DNA of 64,000 bases, taken from Glycine soja (Eukaryota > Streptophyta > Magnoliopsida > Fabales > Fabaceae). The stretch spans positions 37,473,334 to 37,537,333 of the forward strand of contig NC_041016.1 in assembly GCF_004193775.1 (NCBI RefSeq), given 5' to 3'. The position numbers were made by a program, and so were the translations under genes. Within the stretch, counting starts at the first letter, position 1; the number at the start of each line of letters is the position of its first letter. The notes under the pieces were generated by a model. That model made no database searches and had not been told where the DNA came from. It worked only from the letters and a program-made list of their open reading frames with translations. This document shows, piece after piece, positions 21,019 to 34,029 of this stretch.

Positions 21019-24000
21019 ATGTGAGGGTCGATTCTTTGAGGATCCTAACAACGAGGGTTTGATAATCGATTTTGACCGAGAAGTAAGTCAAACAATAAAC
21101 GAAGAGGAAGAGCACGTCCTTTCACCAGAGTTGGAGAGGTTGATCGCTCAGGAAGAACGCGAAATGAAGCCTCACCAAGAGGAAATCGAACTGATAAACT
21201 TAGAGACCGGGGAGGGAAAGAAAGAAGTGAAAGTAGGAACCGGTATGACCGCACCTATCCGCCAAGGTTTGATAACCCTTATTGAGGAATATTAATACAT
21301 CTTTGCATGGTCGTACCAAGACATGCCAGGTCTCGACCTCGACATTGTGTAGCATAAGTTGCCATTGAATCCTGGGTCTTCCCCGATTAAGCAAAAACTA
21401 CGAAGGATGAGACCCGAAATGTCTTTGAAAATTAAAGAAGAAGTGAGAAAGAGGTTCGATGCGGGTTTCTTGGCTGTAGCTCGATACCCGGAGTAGGTAG
21501 CCAACATTGTCCCAGTCCCAAAAAAGGACGGCAAAGTGCAAATGTGCGTAGACTATCGGGACTTAAACTGAGCCAGTCCTAAGGAAAATTTTCCCTTACC
21601 ACACATTGATATACTGGTAAATAATACAGCCAAGTTCGCCCTTTTCTCCTTTATGGATGGTTTCTCAGGATATAATCAGATAAAGATGGCACCCGAAGAC
21701 ATGGAGAAGACTACTTTTGTCACCCTATGGGGAACATTCTGCTACAAAGTGATGGCCTTCGGGCTGAAAAATGCAGGGGCAACCTATCAGTGTGCCATGG
21801 TAGCGGTTTTCCACGACATGATGCATAAAGAGATAGAAGTCTATGTAGATGACATGATTGCCAAATCTCGGACCGAGGACGAACACCTCGTCAATCTACG
21901 TAAGCTGTTTGGAAGGCTGCGAAAATACCAATTGAAACTAAACCCCGCCAAGTGCACCTTCGGGGTGAAATCGGGGAAGTTATTGGGATTTATCGTGAGC
22001 TAGAAAGGGATAGAGATAGATCCCGAGAAAGTGAAGGCCATTCTTGAAATGCCGAAACCACGCACGGAGAAGCAGGTTCGAGGTTTCCTGGGCAGGTTGA
22101 ACTACATCGCGAGATTTATCTCGCAACTCACCCCTACCTGCGAGCCCATCTTCAAACTATTGCGTAAGAACCAAGCGGTCCTGTGGAACAGTGACTGCCA
22201 AGAGGCCTTCGAAAAAATCAAACAGAGCCTCGTGAATCCCCCGGTGCTCATGCCACTTGTAACAGGAAGACCTCTTTTCCTGTACATGACTGTGTTAGAC
22301 GAGTCTATGGGGTGCGTGTAGGGTCAGCACGACGACTCTGGGAAAAAGGAACAAGCCATTTACTATTTAAGCAAGAAGTTTACTGCCTGTGAGATGAATT
22401 ACTCAATGTTGGAAAGGACGTGTTGTGCCTTGGTATGGGCGTCACATCGTCTTAGGCAGTACATGCTCAGTCATACCACGTGGCTTATTCCCAAAATGGA
22501 TCCCGTGAAATACATCTTTGAGAAGCCGGCCCTCACGGGACGAATCGCTAGGTGGCAGGTACTACTATCTGAATTCGATATTGTGTACGTCACCCAAAAG
22601 GCGATAAAGGGAAGCGCTTTGGCAAATTATTTGGCCCAACAACCTCTCCAAAATTATCGGCCGATGCACCCTGAGTTCCCGGATGAAGACATCATGGCCC
22701 TATTCGATGGGTATAGACAAATGGATTGTCTGTTTCGATGGGGCATCTAATGCTTTGGGCCATGGAGTAGGGGCAGTCCTTGTATCCCCAGATGATCAAT
22801 GTATTCCTTTCACGACCAGGCTAGGTTTCGATTGTACCAACAATATGGCCGAATATGAAGCGTGCACCCTTGGGATTCAAGCGACCATTGATTTTGACGA
22901 GAAGTTACTCAAAGTGTATGGAGACTCGGCTTTGGTAATACGCCAGTTGAGAGGAGAATGGGAAACTAGGGATCAAAAGTTGATACTCTATCAAACTCAT
23001 ATCTTGAAGTTAGCCAAATTCTTTGACGACATTTCTTTCCACCACATACCTCGGGAAGAGAACCAAATGGCCGATGCATTGGCCACTTTGGCATCCATGT
23101 TTCAACTTGCCCCACACGGGGATCTGCCGTACATTGAATTCAGATCTCGGGGCAAGCCGACACATTGTTGTGCGATAGAGGAAGAGCGAGATGAGAAACC
23201 GTGGTATTTTGACATCAAACAGTATGTCGAGAACAAAGAATATCCACCAGGGATTTCTGTCAATGACAAAAGAACGTTAAGGAGATTGGCTACTGGTTTC
23301 TTTGTGAGTTGTACCATCCTGTACAAACGAAACCATGACATGACCCTTCTGTGATGCGTAGATGCCAAAGAGGCGAACTACATGATTGAGGAAGTCCATG
23401 GGGGTTCATTTGGGACACATGCCAATGGGCATGCTATGGCCAGGAAGATCCTTAGGGAAGGGTATTACTGGCTCACTATGGAAAGCGACTGTTGCGCCCA
23501 TGTAAGGAAATGCAATAAATGTCAAGCGTACGTGGACAATATCAATGTTCTGCCACATCCTCTGAACGTCATGTCCGCCCCTTGTCCTTTTTCCATGTGG
23601 GGGATAGATTTCATTAGGGCCATCGAACCCAAAGCTTCGAACGGTCATCGCTTCATTCTCGTGGCAATAGATTATTTCACCAAATGGGTTGAAGCAGCTT
23701 CTTATACCAATGTCACAAGGAGTGTGGTGGCCAGATTCATAAAGAAGGAACTAATTTGTCGATACAGACTCCCTAGGAAGATCATTACTGACAATGGCAC
23801 CAATCTGAATAACAAAATGATGCGGGAAATGTGTGGGGGTTTCAAGATCTAGCATCATAACTCCACCCCTTATCTGCCAAAGATAAGCGGGGCAGTGAAG
23901 GCTGCAAATAAAAATATTAAGAAGATTATTCAGAAGATGACGATGTCATACAAAGATTGGCATGAGATGTTGCCTTTTGCCCTGCATGGATATCGAACCT

Positions 24001-24449
24001 CGATACGAACTTTTACTGGGGCAACGCCGTATTCCTTGGTTTATGGGATGGAAGCGGTACTCCCATTTGAGGTAGAGGTCCCTTCCCATAAGATACTAGC
24101 GGAATCGGGCCTAGAAGAATCAGAGTGGGCTCAAACATGCTACGACCAACTCAACCTTATTGAAGGTAAGCGTTTGACGGCCATGACCCATGGGCGCCTG
24201 TATCAACAAAGGATAAAGAACGTGTTTGACAAGAAGGTACTCCCGTGCAAGTTCAATTAGGGGGACCTTGTCCTGAAAAAGATATCCCACGCTATTAAAG
24301 ATAATCAAGGGAAGTCGGCCCCGAATTACGAAGGACCTTTCATTGTGAAAAAGGCTTTTTCAGGGGGGGCTCTGGTGCTCACCAACATGGATGGCGAGGA
24401 GCTACCCTCGCCCGTGAACTCCGATGTCGTTAAGCGATATTACACTTGA
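21019..24449 (+). pseudogene. Pol of A: RT, two RNase H domains, integrase (many stops)
   Basis: Order is RT (YVDD at about 21843-21854), a degenerate gypsy RNase H, a second RNase H of archaeal/plant type (FDGASNALG, NNMAEYEA, YGDSALV, NQMADAL) and integrase (H..H..C..C, then WGIDFI, TDNGTN and an NKN segment). Stops interrupt it near 21293, 21349, 21494, 21568, 22001, 22318 and 23353, with others in integrase; several replace Trp or Gln codons kept in B, consistent with cytosine deamination. A frameshift near 22708 separates the RT and second RNase H frames. A second, laterally acquired RNase H is a published trait of Tat-lineage elements. It ends RYYT, matching RYYA in B. Confidence 0.88.
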
Positions 24450-25709
24450 AATCTGGGGCAATTGAGGAAACCGCTGCATGTTTTTTTTATTTTTGTGTTT
24501 GTGTGACCTTTTTGGTTTCCTCCAGGGATTCCTGTCCGCTGTAATTGTCTCGTCACAGTTCATTAAAAGAAGAGAACATGGGTTTGAGGCTTCAGTCCTC
24601 ATTTTGGTTTTAAACCATGTGCAGTTTGTAATAACCTGAGCCCTTTCGCTCAGTTCATGGGGTGCCCCAAGCGCTTAATTAAAACTGAACCTAACCAGCT
24701 TTCACTAAGAAGATTATTGAATTTGAAAACATTCATGCATACGCATACGCATGCATATTTTGTGATAACAAGGGTAGAATCGTCTTAGGCAACGGTCAGA
24801 GGTCGAGACAAAGTTAAAGGCAGAAACCAATCAAGGTAAGACGACAAGGTGGTCACGATTTGCCACGCATTGTTGTTTCCTACTTTCAGGTACTTATGGA
24901 CGAACGCAAGGAGAGGCTAGGGTCACGACCAATAGGTCGCCATCCTTTGCCTAGCCCGGGACAAACGGAAAGCGCCGCTGCAAAGCAGCTTAGTATCCTT
25001 TAAAAATCTCCAGTAATTATTGTTGTTGTGTCTATAAAGTAAGTATTACATGCCTAATCTGCCCTGAGGGGTTTCGAGTAAGCAAACGCTAACCCTTAGG
25101 AGTCTTACTTATTTCCTCCAAAAAAAAAATGCAGGTTAACTCGCCTGGGCGAGCAACCCCTGCACCAAATGGGTAAAAAGGGCAAAGGGGGAAGGTTTCT
25201 GCACCAAAAACTCTTCCCCTCCCCCCCCCCCCCCTCATTCAAAAAGAAAGGTACGAGAATCACCATATTTTCAGCCCCTAGGTCACCATTTTTCGTGTTT
25301 TTGATTCCATTTTGCTCTATTATTCATCTCCAACAAGTAAGTACCTCATTCTTAGGCTCTTTGGCTTTCCATTGATATATTTTGGTGCTCTAAGTTGCAT
25401 GTGTTTGCTCAAAACGTGCGGGATTTATCCTTGAATTGTCGCTTGCTTTTGTTGAATTGAAGGGTTGTAGGGGGTGGCCTTAGGCCTAGGGTGCATTATG
25501 AGATAATGGGGCATGCCACATTGCCCCCATACCCTTGATTTTCATGCTTAAACATGCGCCCACCAAGTGTTCAGTGAAATGCCTCAATGGCATTTGCGCA
25601 TGATATTGTGGAACTTAGTTTGCGAAACAAATTGTGCGCATTGTGAGTGTGTGGGTAGTTTGTAAAAGCTAGACTAAAGTGCCAAAAGGATGACTCATGC
25701 CTAGGAATC
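24450..25709 (+). other. Non-coding spacer after pol of A
   Basis: No convincing gene. It aligns with 41036-43121 of B. Contents include an alternating purine/pyrimidine tract CATGCATACGCATACGCATG at 24734, the palindrome TCGCCTGGGCGA (25141-25152) also present in B's spacer and in the LTRs, and a run of about 14 C at 25217. It is cut by SIRE-b at the TSD GAATC (25705-25709). Confidence 0.65.
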
Positions 25710-26710
25710 TGAAATTCTGATACTGAGGACAGATGTCGTACAGGATGTCACGACATCGCGCTTCAGAACATGCAGATTGTATATGACAGTATGAACAGAT
25801 TAAACAAGTAAATAACACAAGAGAATTGTTAACCCAGTTCGGTGCAACGTCACCTACATCTGGGGGCTACCAAGCCAGGGAGGAAATCCACTAAAATAGT
25901 ATTAGTTCGAAGATCTAACAGCCACTGTATACAACCTTCTCACCTAACCACTACCCATGCAACTTCTACCTAAGAGCCACTCTTAGATATGAGAACCCCT
26001 CTCACTCCCTCTCAATCACTCACCCGTGTTTACAAACAAATCAAAGACACACCAGAGATTGCTCTCTGAACAATAGAGATCAACTCTACACACTCAGGTC
26101 CAACACTTGATGTTAGGGTAGCATCAAGGTGGCTCACAAAACACTCAAGTCACAAAACTCACAAAATAACTCTTCAATCTCTGACTTGATTAAAAACCCG
26201 TGCATCCTTCATGTTTATATAGCAGTGTACGTATCTGGGCTGCAACAACTTGCGCTGGATAAGCTCTATCATTCTCCTGAAAAATCTGCACTTAAAGATC
26301 TAAAAGATAAAGTTTTATCTTTTAGTTTTTATCTTCAATCTCTAATCCCTGAACGAAACTATTCAAGTTTGTAATTCAATCTTTAATTATCTTTTAATTT
26401 GTTCCTAAAGATAGAGCTCCTAATCTGTTGCTGACTGCACATTAATCTGTTAAAGATATATCAGATTTATGTGTCCAGTATTTTCGGGCAGGATGTCCTG
26501 GACATTGTATCCGACATCGTGGATCCTGCAGCTTCAATTCTTCATTTGACATTTTATCTTGCCTTGTGCATTGTGCAACCCAATCTGATTCCTTGACATA
26601 ATGTTAGACATCATGTGCAGCAACTCCAGCTTTCCTTCATTGTCTAAGTGCTTATGTTTTAACAAAATTTTAGCCAATCTTTTAAAACTAAGTAAAGCTA
26701 AGCACTAACA
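25710..26710 (-). repeat. SIRE-b 3' LTR (1001 bp)
   Basis: Starts TGAAATTCTGATACTGAGG and ends GCTAAGCACTAACA on the plus strand; the PPT follows at 26711. Confidence 0.96.
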
Positions 26711-26722
26711 ATCTCCCCCTTT
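26711..26722 (-). promoter_or_regulatory. Polypurine tract of SIRE-b
   Basis: Minus strand AAAGGGGGAGAT, identical to SIRE-a and abutting the 3' LTR. Confidence 0.85.
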
Positions 26723-27260
26723 GGCAAATTTTGTCTAAAACATACTTAGACACTTCCTGAGCAGGTACGAGCAGTCATGCAAGTGGGATCAACAACTTTC
26801 ATTATCAGAGTAATCAAGCACAGCAGTATTTGTAGTGGTGACAGCAAAATTCTGCAAGTTGCAAATCTACAAGTCTTTTCCAGGATGTCAAGACATCTCA
26901 CGTGACATCAGCTTTCTGCTCCCCCTGTCTCCATGCTCTTACTGCTGTGAAGTGAATATTCTGCTAGGCAGCAGTTCACTGCAGCATCTTCTATCAGCTA
27001 CTAGTTTCAGTAGCTTACATCAATCATCATCAGCAGCAGCAGTATAAATACTACTCCCCCATAAATACTACTCCCCCTCAAAATCATAAATCATGCATAA
27101 TATCCTACTACTCCCCCTTTTTAGACAGAATTTGGCAAAAGTAGAACGCATGAAATTAATGTGCAAATATTACAGACCAATAACAATCAATTGTTCAAAG
27201 GGACATGCCCCAATAGCTAGTAAGAGTAAAAAGCAAAAGAAAAAAATAAAGGTCTGATGG
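26723..27260 (-). other. SIRE-b 3' UTR with repeated polypurine tracts and inverted repeat
   Basis: No gene. Further CTCCCCC runs lie near 26927, 27052, 27071 and 27111. Inverted-repeat arms are at 26719-26740 and 27119-27141. An exact three-half-site motif lies at 26884-26909. It is shorter than in SIRE-a. Confidence 0.75.
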
Positions 27261-29228
27261 TCATGGGGTGGCATCAGAATCATCATCATCTGATTCTGTA
27301 TCCTCTGCTGCATCTTCTTCTTCCTCAGCTGCTTCTCCATCATCAACGCCATTGTCTGAGAGTCTTTTGATCAGGCGTTCCAGCTCCATTTTCTTCTCTG
27401 TGTTGGCTTTGATGGTTGCCTCCAGCACCTTGCATGTGTCCTTGAGTTCAGCAATCAAATCATCCTTGGACACAGCACCTGAAGCAGCAGCTTTCCCTGA
27501 TGTCGAGACAATGTCTGGGACATGTGTCCCCTCAAACAGTTTGTAATGCAGGGATAGAGGAGATTCTCTCTTCTTCACAGAGTCAATGTTGTTTAAAATA
27601 TTGGGATGTTGACTCAACATAATGCCACACAATACAGTTGGGAAGGCAATGGGTAATTTGACAGCAAAAGATTCTGAATGCTTAATAGTTTGATCAAAAA
27701 TATAGTTTCCAAAATTAAATTTGGACTTGGTTCCAACAGCATACAGAAATTTACCCAAACCTGTGGCAACAGTGGAAGTATGATTGGTGGGTACCCAGTT
27801 GGCAGTGCCAATCCTATGCAGGATTGCATACTTCACACTTAGCTTCCCTGCAGAAAGCTTCCCTTTCTTTGGCCAATGCTGGACTTGCTTGGCAGTGATT
27901 TCCTTGGCAATTTGATGCTCAGAAACAGCAATATCCACCACTCCTTCAGTTGGTCTGCCCAGGTACTTGTTGATTACAGCAGGGGAGAATCTAATACATT
28001 TTCCTCTGACAAACACTTTCTGATACTCATCACTCTTTCTGTTTGTTATGTCAGAGGGAATGTTGACAATGAATTCCCTGACTAGACTTTCATAACAATC
28101 TCCCAGCTTGGTGACAGTTTTCAGCAGTCCAGCAGCCTTGATGAGGTCTATGATCTCCTTGCAATCCAAGGCATCTCTTCCCAGTTCTCTTTCTAAAGCA
28201 AGTCTGCGTTGATATACAAATTTCCACCTTTCAACATTGCCAATGGAGTGGAATGAAATGTTGTCCAATGGGGCATCAGGGACATTTCCAGGCACCTTTT
28301 TCCATGATTTCTTGGCTCTCTTGATGTCGGGAACATCTAGTTCGACATCATCATCAGAATCAGATGAGGAAATTTCTTTCCTCTTCTTGGAAGGGATTGC
28401 AACTTTGCTCCATCTGGATGTGGTAGGAGTGATTGGTGTGCTCTTCTTCTGTGCAGTAGTTTTGATTCGTCCAGACCTAGTAATGGGGGTTTTTCCCTTT
28501 CTGCTTTGTAATCTTTCTGCGATGCCAGGTGCCAACTTTTTGGCAATGGGTTCCTCATCAGATTCTACTTCTTCTAGGTCAATGAAGTCACCTGGAGCAG
28601 GTTCTGGTGCCCTTGGTGCCGGGGTCTCCTCTGTGGCTTGATCCTCTTCCTCTGTTGATTTCTCTTCACTGGATGAAGAGAGGACTTCAGCATTTGGGGT
28701 GGAAGATGTTGGGACATCTTTATCAGCATCAGGGACAGAAGCATTTTTCAAAATGCTATTCACAAAACTGCGGATCTTCTTATCCATCTCAGTGTCTTCT
28801 TCCCTAGGGCTTGTTGCACAGCTAGGGTTTTCAGAAATCTTCACTCCCTGTTGTCTTTTAGGGACCAGTTTCTCAGGAACAGGGCCTGGACCAGGAATCA
28901 TTTGTATGGATTGGATATTGAGTGCAGGTTGTTCCTGGTTTGATGGAGTTTTGGAGGATGATGGAGATGATGGTACAGAGGGTGAAACAGGGGATGAGAT
29001 TTCTTTTGGTGAGGTAGCCATGGAGAAGCAGAGCTTTGGGAGTGGTTTCGTGAATATCTGAGAAGTGTTGGGGAATGCTGATGAAAACGAGATTGCCACG
29101 AAGATGTAAGTTTGAATGAGGAATGTAGGAGAACGTGTGAAACGGAGGTTGAATTTGTTTTGGCCCAGTAGTGAACGTGCTATTAATGTTGAGTGAGAAG
29201 TTTGAGCACGTTCAGATAGAAGTAACTG
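27261..29228 (-). CDS. Sirevirus envelope-like protein, SIRE-b (UAG readthrough)
   Basis: The frame is open from the codon after the gag-pol UAG to 27261: 43 linker codons, then 612 codons from the in-frame GTG at 29099. It is very similar to the SIRE-a protein, with the same Pro/Ser/Glu-rich N-terminus, basic clusters, central domain (EFIVN, VRGKCIRF, INKYLGRP), coiled coil and acidic tail. It has one copy of the 17-residue DVPTSS repeat and a shorter acidic tail. No signal peptide or clear membrane segment is visible. Confidence 0.85.
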   Translation of the reverse strand, partial: QLLLSERAQTSHSTLIARSLLGQNKFNLRFTRSPTFLIQTYIFVAISFSSAFPNTSQIFTKPLPKLCFSMATSPKEISSPVSPSVPSSPSSSKTPSNQEQPALNIQSIQMIPGPGPVPEKLVPKRQQGVKISENPSCATSPREEDTEMDKKIRSFVNSILKNASVPDADKDVPTSSTPNAEVLSSSSEEKSTEEEDQATEETPAPRAPEPAPGDFIDLEEVESDEEPIAKKLAPGIAERLQSRKGKTPITRSGRIKTTAQKKSTPITPTTSRWSKVAIPSKKRKEISSSDSDDDVELDVPDIKRAKKSWKKVPGNVPDAPLDNISFHSIGNVERWKFVYQRRLALERELGRDALDCKEIIDLIKAAGLLKTVTKLGDCYESLVREFIVNIPSDITNRKSDEYQKVFVRGKCIRFSPAVINKYLGRPTEGVVDIAVSEHQIAKEITAKQVQHWPKKGKLSAGKLSVKYAILHRIGTANWVPTNHTSTVATGLGKFLYAVGTKSKFNFGNYIFDQTIKHSESFAVKLPIAFPTVLCGIMLSQHPNILNNIDSVKKRESPLSLHYKLFEGTHVPDIVSTSGKAAASGAVSKDDLIAELKDTCKVLEATIKANTEKKMELERLIKRLSDNGVDDGEAAEEEEDAAEDTESDDDDSDATP

Positions 29229-29231
29229 CTA
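29220..29231 (-). promoter_or_regulatory. Leaky stop context UAG-CAG-UUA (SIRE-b)
   Basis: The stop at 29231-29229 is followed by CAG TTA, again fitting UAG-CAR-YYA. It differs from SIRE-a by CTA versus TTA, both allowed by the consensus and both Leu. Confidence 0.85.
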
Positions 29232-32200
29232 TAACTCCTCTAGCAGACAAATGCCCAGCTTGCCCCTCAGTTTTTCAAACTGATTTGCATCCAATGCCTT
29301 TGTGAAAATATCTGCTACTTGTTCCTCAGTGGCAACATGCTCCAGTGTGATAACTTTATCATCAACAAGATCTCTAATATAGTGATGTCTAATGTCAATG
29401 TGCTTGGTTCTGCTGTGTTGAACAGGATTTTTAGAAATATTAATAGCACTCATGTTGTCACAGTACAATGTCATGACATCTTGTTCGACATTGTACTCCT
29501 TCAGCATCTGCTTCATCCAAACTAGTTGTGAACAGCTGCTTCCTGCTGCAATATACTCTGCTTCTGCAGTAGATAGGGACACACAGTTCTGCTTCTTGCT
29601 GAACCATGAAATAAGATTGTTTCCCAAATAGAAACATCTACCAGAAGTGCTTTTTCTGTCATCTGCACTTCCAGCCCAATCAACATCACAATATCCAACC
29701 AGCATTGAATCTGAACAATGACAGTACATAATCCCATAGTCACTGGTGCCATTTACATATTTCAGAATTCTCTTTACTTGATTCAAGTGACTTATCTTGG
29801 GATTGGCTTGATATCTTGCACAAACACCTACTGCAAAGGTGATGTCAAGTCTGCTTGCTGTTAAATATAGTAAGCTCCCAATCATGCTTCTGTACAGACT
29901 TTGATCAACACTGGTGCCAGCTTCATCCTTTGACAGCTTCAAGTGAGTAGGTGCAGGTGTTCTTTTATGGCTGGCATTTTCCATCCCAAACTTCTTGACA
30001 ATGTTCTTTGCATACTTGCTTTGTGAGAGGAATATGGAGTCTTCCATCTGCTTCACTTGGAGTCCCAGAAAATAAGTCAGCTCTCCAACAAGACTCATCT
30101 CAAATTCAGATTGCATCTGTTGGACAAAATGTCGAAGCATCTCATTCGACATCCCTCCAAACACAATGTCATCAACATATATCTGTGCTATCATCAAGTT
30201 TTCAGCATCTTGTTTGACAAAGAGAGTCTTGTCAATTCCTCCCTTCCTATACCCTTGCTGAGTAAGGAACTCTGTTAGCCTTTCATACCAAGCTCTTAGA
30301 GCTTGCTTCAATCCATAGAGAGCCTTCTTGAGCCTGTATACATGATCTGGATGAGTTGGATCTACAAATCCCTTTGGCTGCTCCACATAGACTTCTTCAT
30401 TCAGGTATCCATTCAGAAACGCGCTCTTCACATCCATCTGGTACAGCTTGAATTTGAGGATGCAAGCTACACCAAGTAACAATCTGATGGACTCAAGTCT
30501 AGCAACAGGGGCGAAAGTTTCATCAAAGTCTACACCTTCAATCTGAGTGTAGCCTTGAGCAACAAGTCTGGCCTTGTTTCTGGTTATAACACCTTCTTCA
30601 TTGGTTTTGTTCTTGAAGATCCACTTGGTGCCAATCACATTAGTTCCCTCGGGTCTAGGAACTAGCTCCCAAACTTCATTCCTTTTGAATTGCTCCAATT
30701 CTTCTTGCATAGCATTGATCCATAACTCATCAGTCAGTGCCTCTTTCACATTCTTTGGCTCAGTTTTGGAGACAAAGCATGAATTGGAGACAATCTCAAT
30801 CTCCCTTGATCTTGTAGTGACTCCTCTGTTTGGATCTCCTATAATCAGCTCCTTGGGGTGCATCTTCTGGATTCTAATGAAGGGACTCTTGTCAGGTTGA
30901 TTGATGTTTGGTTCATCTGTAGCAGAATCAGAGTTTTCTGCATTTTCTGCATTTTCTGCACTTTTAGCTATATCTGCTACATTGTCTCCCGATGTTCTGA
31001 CATCGTCTTCGACATCCTTCTTTCTTGCTGGAGTTAGATCATCAACAACCACATTGATGGATTCCATCACAGTTCTGGTTCTGGAATTGAATACTCTATA
31101 TGCTCTGCTGTTTGTAGAGTATCCCAAGAATATTCCTGCATCACTCTTGGGATCCATCTTTCTCCTTTGCTCTCTATCTGCCAAAATGTAACATGGACTT
31201 CCAAAGATGTGGAAGTGCTTGACAGTTGGCTTCCTCCCTTTCCAGATTTCATACAGTGTGGTTGGAGTCCCTCTTCTAAGTGTGACTCTGTTGTGGATAT
31301 AGCATGCTGTGTTCATGGCTTCAGCCCAGAGATTATAGGGAAGTTCTTTGGCATGAAGCATGACCCTAGCAGCTTCTTGCAAAGTCCTGTTTTTCCTTTC
31401 AACTATGCCATTTTGTTGTGGTGTGATGGCTGCAGAGAACTCATGAGTGATGCCTTCAGATGTGCAGAATTCAGTAAACTTGCTGTTTTCAAACTCTCTG
31501 CCATGGTCACTCCTAATTCTCTTGATGACACAGTCTTTTTCTCTTTGAAGTCTTAGACTCAACTCTTTGAATACTTCAAAGGTGTCTGATTTCTCTCTGA
31601 TAAAGTTGACCCAGGTAAATCTGGAGAAATCATCCACAACAACATAGGCATACCTCTTTCCTCCAAGGCTTTCAACTTGCATAGGCCCCATCAAGTCCAT
31701 GTGAAGTAGTTCCAGCACCCTGGAAGTGGTTTGATGTTGAAGCTTCTGGTGGGACATCTTGACTTGCTTTCCAATCTGACATTCACCACAGATTCTGCCT
31801 TCTTCTATTTTCAGATTGGGAATGCCTCTAACAGCACCTTTGTCAATGATTTTCTTCATGCCTCTTAAGTGCAGATGTCCAAATCTTTGATGCCATATTT
31901 TGACTTCATCTTCTTTGGAGGATAGACATGTGGAGGAGTAACTGGTTTCTTGAGGTGTCCATAGGTAACAGTTGTCCTTTGATCTGCTGCCCTTCATTAG
32001 AACTTCACTCTTCTCATTTGTCACCAAGCATTCTGACTTTGTGAAGTTTACATTGAATCCTTCATCACACAATTGACTGATGCTGATCAAGTTTGCAGTC
32101 AGTCCCTTCACCAGCAGTACTTTGTTCAGAGTAGGAAGTCCATCATGGACTAGCTTTCCCATTCCAGTGATCTTTCCTTTAGAGCCATCTCCAAATGTCA

Positions 32201-33971
32201 CATAGCTAGTGGAGCAAGGTTCAATGTTCACCAGGAATTCTTTAACTCCTGTCATGTGTCTGGAACAGCCGCTATCTAGGTACCAATCTTCCTTAGCTGA
32301 TGCTCTAAGTGAAGTATGAACAACAAGACTAACAATCTTGTGTTTTGGAACCCACATCATCTTCCTTCCGCTGCTGCTACTTTGAGTTCCATGATGTGGA
32401 TGGCCATGTAGATGATAGCAAAAGGGCTTTATGTGACCATACTTGCCACAGTAGTGACACCTCCACTTCTTTCTTTTGCTCTTTTTCTGCTGCGTTCCAT
32501 GATGTCGAGACCGATGTTGTGACATCGTGGCTCCAGTGCTGTTTTTGGCAGGAACAAATTCTGTCATGGTTGTTCTGCCAGCAGATTTATGATTAAATCC
32601 AAGTCCTCTCTGGTTTCCAACATTCTTCCCAAGCTGTAGCACCTCATCAAGCATATCTGAGCCTTTATTCAGCATCTTTATTGATTTTGTCATGTTTTCC
32701 AGTTTAGAGTTCAGAAAACCAATTTCTCCTTTAAGCTCAGAGATCTCCTCTTCATGTGCCTCCTTCTCAGCCTCCAGATTTGCAATGATCTTCTTCAGTT
32801 GAGCTTCTTGCTGAAGAATCTTCTCACTTTTGATGCATAGTTCTCTATTGGATATAGCAAGCTCATCAAAAGTGATTTCAATATCAATATCACTTGAATC
32901 TTCATCAGATTCAAATCTCCCAGTGAGTGCATTCACATCTCTGTCAGAATCACTTTCTTGTTCACTCTCTGTATCATCAGACCAACATACAGAAAGTCCT
33001 TTCCTTTGCTTCTTGAGATGGGTGGGACATTCAGCTTTGATGTGTCCATAACCTTCACACCCATGGCATTGAATTCCTTTGTTGTGACTGGGCTTTTCAT
33101 CTGACTTCTTCTGGTATTCACTACCTTTCTTGATGTCGAAAGGGATGTTCTGGACATGTGGTTTCTGCCTCCTGTCCATTCTTTTCAGCACTTTGTTGAA
33201 CTGTTTTCCAAGGAGCACAACTGCGTTAGTCAGACCTTCATCAGTATCCAGGTCATACTCATCTTCTTCTCCTTCATCATTGGACACGAACGCCAGGTTC
33301 TTGCTCTTCTTTTCAGTCCTATCCGAGAGTCCTAGCTCAAAGGTTTGAAGGGAACCAATGAGTTCATCTACTCTCATGTTGCAAATGTCTTGGGCCTCCT
33401 CTATTGCAGTGACTTTCATGTCAAATCTCTTAGGCAAAGATCTGAGGATCTTTCTCACCAGCTTTTCATCTGTCATCCTTTCTCCCAAGGCAGTGCAAGC
33501 ATTGGCAATTTCAAGAATGTTCATGTGGAAGTCATGAATGCATTCTTCCTCCTTCATCTTCAGATTTTCGAATTTTGTAGCCAATAGTTGCAATCTGGAC
33601 ATCTTCACTTTGGAGGTTCCTTCATGAGTGGTTTTCAGAATCTCCCATGCATCCTTGGCAACTGTGCATGTGTTGATCAATCTGAGGATATTCTTGTCAA
33701 CTCCATTGAATAGGGCATTCAAGGCTTTGGAGTTTCCAAGTGCCAATTCGTCTTCTTCTTTTGTCCAGTCTTCTTCTGGCTTCAATTCATCAGTGGGCTT
33801 TCCTTCTGCGTCCAGCATCTTGGGATGTTCCCAGCCTTTGATGACAGCTTTCCAGGTTCTGCTATCCAGTGATTTGAGGAAGGCCACCATCCTTGCTTTC
33901 CAGTATTCATAGTTGGTTCCATCCAGAATTGGTGGTCTGTTCACTGGTCCTCCTTCTTTCTCCATGTTCAT
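29229..33971 (-). CDS. Sirevirus Gag-Pol polyprotein (SIRE-b), 1580 aa, open but with suspicious RT changes
   Basis: Same length and domain order as SIRE-a, with both CCHC knuckles, DSG protease, HHCC and DDE integrase, YVDD and the RNase H acidic residues. A two-residue loss near the second knuckle and a repeated ENA unit before RT balance in length. Oddities: the RT motif LKQAPRAW reads LKQALRAW, and SRPDI after RT reads SRLDI; Pro is near-invariant at both places in copia elements. Both are single C-to-T type changes. The frame is otherwise perfect, so this copy may be young but enzymatically weakened. Confidence 0.94.
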   Translation of the reverse strand: MNMEKEGGPVNRPPILDGTNYEYWKARMVAFLKSLDSRTWKAVIKGWEHPKMLDAEGKPTDELKPEEDWTKEEDELALGNSKALNALFNGVDKNILRLINTCTVAKDAWEILKTTHEGTSKVKMSRLQLLATKFENLKMKEEECIHDFHMNILEIANACTALGERMTDEKLVRKILRSLPKRFDMKVTAIEEAQDICNMRVDELIGSLQTFELGLSDRTEKKSKNLAFVSNDEGEEDEYDLDTDEGLTNAVVLLGKQFNKVLKRMDRRQKPHVQNIPFDIKKGSEYQKKSDEKPSHNKGIQCHGCEGYGHIKAECPTHLKKQRKGLSVCWSDDTESEQESDSDRDVNALTGRFESDEDSSDIDIEITFDELAISNRELCIKSEKILQQEAQLKKIIANLEAEKEAHEEEISELKGEIGFLNSKLENMTKSIKMLNKGSDMLDEVLQLGKNVGNQRGLGFNHKSAGRTTMTEFVPAKNSTGATMSQHRSRHHGTQQKKSKRKKWRCHYCGKYGHIKPFCYHLHGHPHHGTQSSSSGRKMMWVPKHKIVSLVVHTSLRASAKEDWYLDSGCSRHMTGVKEFLVNIEPCSTSYVTFGDGSKGKITGMGKLVHDGLPTLNKVLLVKGLTANLISISQLCDEGFNVNFTKSECLVTNEKSEVLMKGSRSKDNCYLWTPQETSYSSTCLSSKEDEVKIWHQRFGHLHLRGMKKIIDKGAVRGIPNLKIEEGRICGECQIGKQVKMSHQKLQHQTTSRVLELLHMDLMGPMQVESLGGKRYAYVVVDDFSRFTWVNFIREKSDTFEVFKELSLRLQREKDCVIKRIRSDHGREFENSKFTEFCTSEGITHEFSAAITPQQNGIVERKNRTLQEAARVMLHAKELPYNLWAEAMNTACYIHNRVTLRRGTPTTLYEIWKGRKPTVKHFHIFGSPCYILADREQRRKMDPKSDAGIFLGYSTNSRAYRVFNSRTRTVMESINVVVDDLTPARKKDVEDDVRTSGDNVADIAKSAENAENAENSDSATDEPNINQPDKSPFIRIQKMHPKELIIGDPNRGVTTRSREIEIVSNSCFVSKTEPKNVKEALTDELWINAMQEELEQFKRNEVWELVPRPEGTNVIGTKWIFKNKTNEEGVITRNKARLVAQGYTQIEGVDFDETFAPVARLESIRLLLGVACILKFKLYQMDVKSAFLNGYLNEEVYVEQPKGFVDPTHPDHVYRLKKALYGLKQALRAWYERLTEFLTQQGYRKGGIDKTLFVKQDAENLMIAQIYVDDIVFGGMSNEMLRHFVQQMQSEFEMSLVGELTYFLGLQVKQMEDSIFLSQSKYAKNIVKKFGMENASHKRTPAPTHLKLSKDEAGTSVDQSLYRSMIGSLLYLTASRLDITFAVGVCARYQANPKISHLNQVKRILKYVNGTSDYGIMYCHCSDSMLVGYCDVDWAGSADDRKSTSGRCFYLGNNLISWFSKKQNCVSLSTAEAEYIAAGSSCSQLVWMKQMLKEYNVEQDVMTLYCDNMSAINISKNPVQHSRTKHIDIRHHYIRDLVDDKVITLEHVATEEQVADIFTKALDANQFEKLRGKLGICLLEEL

Positions 33972-34015
33972 CAGAATTTATCTCCCTAGATCTCACTCAG
34001 TGATTTAGAGTGCCC

Positions 34016-34027
34016 GCTCTGATACCA
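34016..34027 (-). promoter_or_regulatory. Primer binding site of SIRE-b (initiator Met-tRNA)
   Basis: Minus strand TGGTATCAGAGC, two bases after the 5' LTR. Confidence 0.95.
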
Positions 34028-34029
34028 AT

